Assembly: GCA_947581745.1 (NCBI GenBank)
Contig: CANPVW010000273.1
Span: forward strand, 1-8,359
Source: Candidatus Benthicola azotiphorus
GTDB taxonomy: Bacteria > Gemmatimonadota > Gemmatimonadetes > Palauibacterales > Palauibacteraceae
DNA length: 8,359 bases
Direction of reading: 5' to 3'
Shown here: one piece after another, positions 6,652 to 8,359 of the stretch
Layout: the number at the start of each line of letters is the position of its first letter
How positions within the stretch are numbered: position 1 is the first letter of the stretch
Translations under genes and position numbers: made by a program
Notes under the pieces: model-generated
Database searches by the model: none
What the model saw: only the letters and a program-made list of their open reading frames with translations
Told to the model about the DNA's origin: nothing

Positions 6652-7190
6652 GACGCTCGCCCCCTCTCGGACGTCGGGACGGGTTCCAGGTCCCGCGGAT
6701 CGAGTTCTATCTTCAGCGCCTGCCCGATCGCGTCCAGGCCCACCTGAATGAGCACCCGGCCGGCGGCCCGGTGTTCGAGCACCACGCCCCGGACGCCGGC
6801 GAACGGCCCGGACTCGACCGACACCGGCTGGCCGCGCTTCACGTGCGGCGCCGCCCGCGGTACGATCCCGGTCTCCGCGAGGCAGGCGGCGAAGCGTCGC
6901 ACGTTGTCGATCTCCTCGTCCGGAATCGGCGCCGGCTGGCCGGCCACCCCGATGATCTGGACGCTGCCCGGGACCGCCAGCACCCGGGAAGCGTTCCCGG
7001 ATCGGAACCGGACGAACACGTAGCCCGGAAACAGTGGCCAGTGAACCACCTTCTTGCGGTCGTGCCACTGGCTCACCTTCGGCACGAGAGGCAGGTAGGT
7101 GTCGAATCCACGCTGCTCGAGCACCTCGGCCACGCGTTTCTCGTGTCGCGCGCGTGTGTAGAGCGCGTACCAGGAAGTCTCTGCCTTCAA
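6648..7190 (-). CDS. NusG-family transcription antiterminator (RfaH/UpxY/LoaP type)
   Basis: This 180-residue specialised NusG paralogue binds elongating RNA polymerase and suppresses pausing or termination, usually only at the operon it belongs to. The NGN domain starts with SWYALYTRARHEKRVAEVL (6-24), continues with FDTYLPLVP (29-37) and has PLFPGYVFVRF (52-62), the classic NGN core. A linker (about 85-117) leads to a KOW domain with VKRGQPVSVESGPFAGVRGVV (117-137). Its place as first gene of a polysaccharide operon, rather than beside secE/rplK, argues against housekeeping NusG. The start is TTG at 7190: no ATG or GTG occurs in frame between the upstream stop near 7236 and the conserved WYALYT. 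A GGAG lies only 3 nt before the TTG, with a weaker GAGAG about 8 nt before it, so initiation may be inefficient. The stop overlaps fcl (ATGA). Confidence 0.92.
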   Translation of the reverse strand: MKAETSWYALYTRARHEKRVAEVLEQRGFDTYLPLVPKVSQWHDRKKVVHWPLFPGYVFVRFRSGNASRVLAVPGSVQIIGVAGQPAPIPDEEIDNVRRFAACLAETGIVPRAAPHVKRGQPVSVESGPFAGVRGVVLEHRAAGRVLIQVGLDAIGQALKIELDPRDLEPVPTSERGRAS

Positions 7191-7313
7191 TGTCTCCGCT
7201 CTCGAGCTCGGCGCCCCGCTCGACGCCTGATCTGATCAGTACTTTGGCCCCAGATGCACTTCGTGCCCGTGAGTAACAGGCTCATCTGGCGCACTCAATC
7301 CGCGCGAACCGCC

Positions 7314-7336
7314 GTGGGAGCAAGAATCACTCCCAC
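7314..7336 (-). promoter_or_regulatory. Perfect hairpin in the operon leader, possible antiterminator or regulator site
   Basis: GTGGGAG, a 9-nt loop, then CTCCCAC form a perfect 7-bp stem about 125 nt upstream of the antiterminator start. No T-run follows on either strand, so it is not a standard intrinsic terminator. It could be a folded leader element bound by the NusG-family protein, or a DNA operator. The structure is seen; the role is inferred. Confidence 0.4.
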
Positions 7337-7405
7337 CTGTTGTTTCACCGCAACTGCTTGTGGAATTGTCTGTTACGCACCCCGAAGGGCACCGATTCCG
7401 CACGC

Positions 7406-7425
7406 GTGTTGCGCGGCTGCAACAC
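7406..7425 (-). terminator. Hairpin 39 bp after the histidine kinase stop, possible factor-assisted terminator
   Basis: GTGTTGC, a 6-nt loop and GCAACAC make a perfect 7-bp stem shortly downstream of the kinase stop codon in the direction of transcription. The downstream minus-strand sequence is GC-rich with no U-tract, so it is not a canonical intrinsic terminator. It may protect the mRNA end or act as a weak terminator. A small CCC-TTCG-GGG tetraloop hairpin follows at about 7381-7390. Confidence 0.3.
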
Positions 7426-7463
7426 CTTCATCTTAACCCAATGTCGGCGTTTCGGAACGGGGT

Positions 7464-8359
7464 TCAGAGGCGCCGGAAGGGCAGCTCCACCCGGAACACG
7501 GTGCCCTTTCCCGAACGATCGAGGACCTCGATCCGTCCCCCGGCCGCCTGCACGAAGCGAGCGCTGATGGTGAGCCCGAGGCCGCGTGTCCATCCGCGGG
7601 TCTCTCCGGGCCACCGATCGTCCGTGATCGCGAGGAGCTGCCGCAGCGCCTCCACGTCGGTTCCGGTCCGGTCGTCCCCCACTTCGATCGCGAGATCGCC
7701 GGCCTCGGTGTCGCTGAATGCGAGGGTGACGGTGCCACCGGCTTCGACCGCTTCCAGCGCGTTGGACACGAGGTTCAGAAGCACTCGGCCCAGGAGACGC
7801 TGATCCCCGTGCCGCAGGCCTTCGGCTTCGAACACGGTCCGAAGCTCGGCTCCCCGGTGCGTCGAGAGCGGACCGACGAGGCTCCGGACCTCGGCGATCA
7901 CCGTCTCCAGGGAGAAGGAAGCCGCGGAGACGATGATGTGCTCCCGGCCCACGCCGAGCCTCGAAAAATCGATCAGGTCGTTCGCCATGCGAACCAGTGT
8001 GACGGCCGCCGTATAGAGCACGTTCAGCTGATGACCCTGCGCGGCGGTCAGCGGACCGCTGCGCTCGGTCCGGAGAGCGTCCGCCAGAAACAGGATCGAG
8101 TTCAGTGGCGACCGGAGGTCGTGGGATACATCCTGGACCATTCGACGGTGTGCGTCCGAGGTGCGGTGCAGTGTGGCGATCGCCAGCTGGAGCAGCTCGC
8201 GGTCCAGGCCGGCGTGAAGCTCCTCCGGATCAACCCCATCCTCGCTTCCCGGCGCGGCGACAGCCTCACCGATCGCCCGGCGGAAGGCCTGAGCCACGGC
8301 CCATGCTTCCTCCAGCTCGAGGCCCGCGTACCAGGGCAGCGCGTCGTCCGGCTCGTCCT
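7464..8359 (-). CDS. Sensor histidine kinase, C-terminal part (HisKA and HATPase_c domains)
   Basis: The visible 297 residues end at TGA 7466-7464, and the 5' end lies outside the window. The protein would autophosphorylate on a histidine and pass the phosphate to a response regulator. The dimerisation domain has VSHDLRSPLN with phospho-acceptor His79 of the visible part. The ATPase domain has the N-box NLVSNALEA (195-203), the G2 box RGLGL (258-262) and GKGTVF (283-288) followed by VELP. The G1 box reads VGDDRTGT (226-233), where the usual DxGxG has Arg in place of the first Gly, so nucleotide binding may be altered. An acidic helical segment precedes the HisKA domain and I see no membrane span in the visible part. 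A GTG at 8297 could start a 277-residue form, but the frame stays open and protein-like to the edge, so the gene is probably longer. The sensed signal is unknown, and a link to the glycan operon is unproven. Confidence 0.93.
   Translation of the reverse strand, partial: DEPDDALPWYAGLELEEAWAVAQAFRRAIGEAVAAPGSEDGVDPEELHAGLDRELLQLAIATLHRTSDAHRRMVQDVSHDLRSPLNSILFLADALRTERSGPLTAAQGHQLNVLYTAAVTLVRMANDLIDFSRLGVGREHIIVSAASFSLETVIAEVRSLVGPLSTHRGAELRTVFEAEGLRHGDQRLLGRVLLNLVSNALEAVEAGGTVTLAFSDTEAGDLAIEVGDDRTGTDVEALRQLLAITDDRWPGETRGWTRGLGLTISARFVQAAGGRIEVLDRSGKGTVFRVELPFRRL

Larger units (their letters stand above)
7191..7463 (-). other. Intergenic/leader region upstream of the polysaccharide operon
   Basis: This 273-bp gap lies between the histidine kinase stop and the antiterminator start. 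I find no convincing gene in it on either strand. It should hold the operon promoter and 5' leader. No clear sigma-70 or sigma-54 promoter can be assigned by eye. It contains two perfect 7-bp short-loop hairpins (7314-7336 and 7406-7425) and a 7-bp long-range inverted repeat (7273-7279 with 7370-7376). It also has the palindrome CTGATCAG (7232-7239) with an adjacent partial copy CTGATC (7227-7232), and self-complementary CGAGCTCG (7203-7210) close to the TTG start. Confidence 0.6.

Noticed and set aside
6652..7068. N-terminal extension of fcl into the antiterminator gene
   Set aside because: The additional residues are low-complexity and out of frame with the NGN/KOW protein. The ATG at 6651 with a Shine-Dalgarno and ATGA overlap fits the known Fcl N-terminus.
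7314..7336. The GTGGGAG hairpin as an intrinsic terminator
   Set aside because: Neither strand has a T-run after the stem, so it does not meet the usual criteria; kept only as a possible leader element.
7254..7567. Short plus-strand open frames in and beside the intergenic region
   Set aside because: They have no convincing ribosome binding site, no recognisable motif and extend antisense into the histidine kinase. They look like chance frames.

Overview
The window is a GC-rich (about 60-65% by eye), densely packed stretch in which every gene I can support lies on the minus strand. Read in transcription order, from high to low coordinates, it holds: (1) the C-terminal part of a sensor histidine kinase that runs off the right edge (7464-8359); (2) a 273-bp gap with no gene but with several inverted repeats (7191-7463); (3) an eight-gene polysaccharide operon that starts with a NusG-family antiterminator (6648-7190) and runs off the left edge inside a carbamoyltransferase gene (1-185).

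The operon order is NusG/RfaH/UpxY-like antiterminator, GDP-L-fucose synthase (fcl), GDP-mannose 4,6-dehydratase (gmd), ABC-2 exporter permease (wzm-like), exporter ATPase with a long C-terminal domain (wzt-like), FAD oxidoreductase of the L-2-hydroxyglutarate oxidase family, family 2 glycosyltransferase, and carbamoyltransferase (NodU/TobZ type). Six of the seven junctions are 4-bp ATGA or GTGA stop/start overlaps. The seventh (permease to ATPase) has a 9-bp gap with a Shine-Dalgarno sequence touching the previous stop codon. This argues for one transcript with coupled translation.

How the genes fit together (inference from families): the antiterminator would help RNA polymerase read through the long operon. 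Gmd and Fcl convert GDP-D-mannose to GDP-L-fucose. The glycosyltransferase builds part of a surface glycan, and the permease and ATPase export the lipid-linked chain across the inner membrane. The carbamoyltransferase probably decorates a sugar or terminates the chain. The role of the FAD oxidoreductase is not obvious. The long Wzt C-terminal domain suggests that the exporter recognises a specific feature of the finished chain, and carbamoylation is one candidate for that feature.

Organism: an ABC-exporter O-antigen or capsule cluster, high GC and frequent GTG/TTG starts suggest a Gram-negative-type bacterium, perhaps from a less-studied high-GC phylum such as Gemmatimonadota, Acidobacteriota or Eisenbacteria. 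This is a low-confidence guess. I saw no tRNA, rRNA, CRISPR array, insertion sequence or phage gene.
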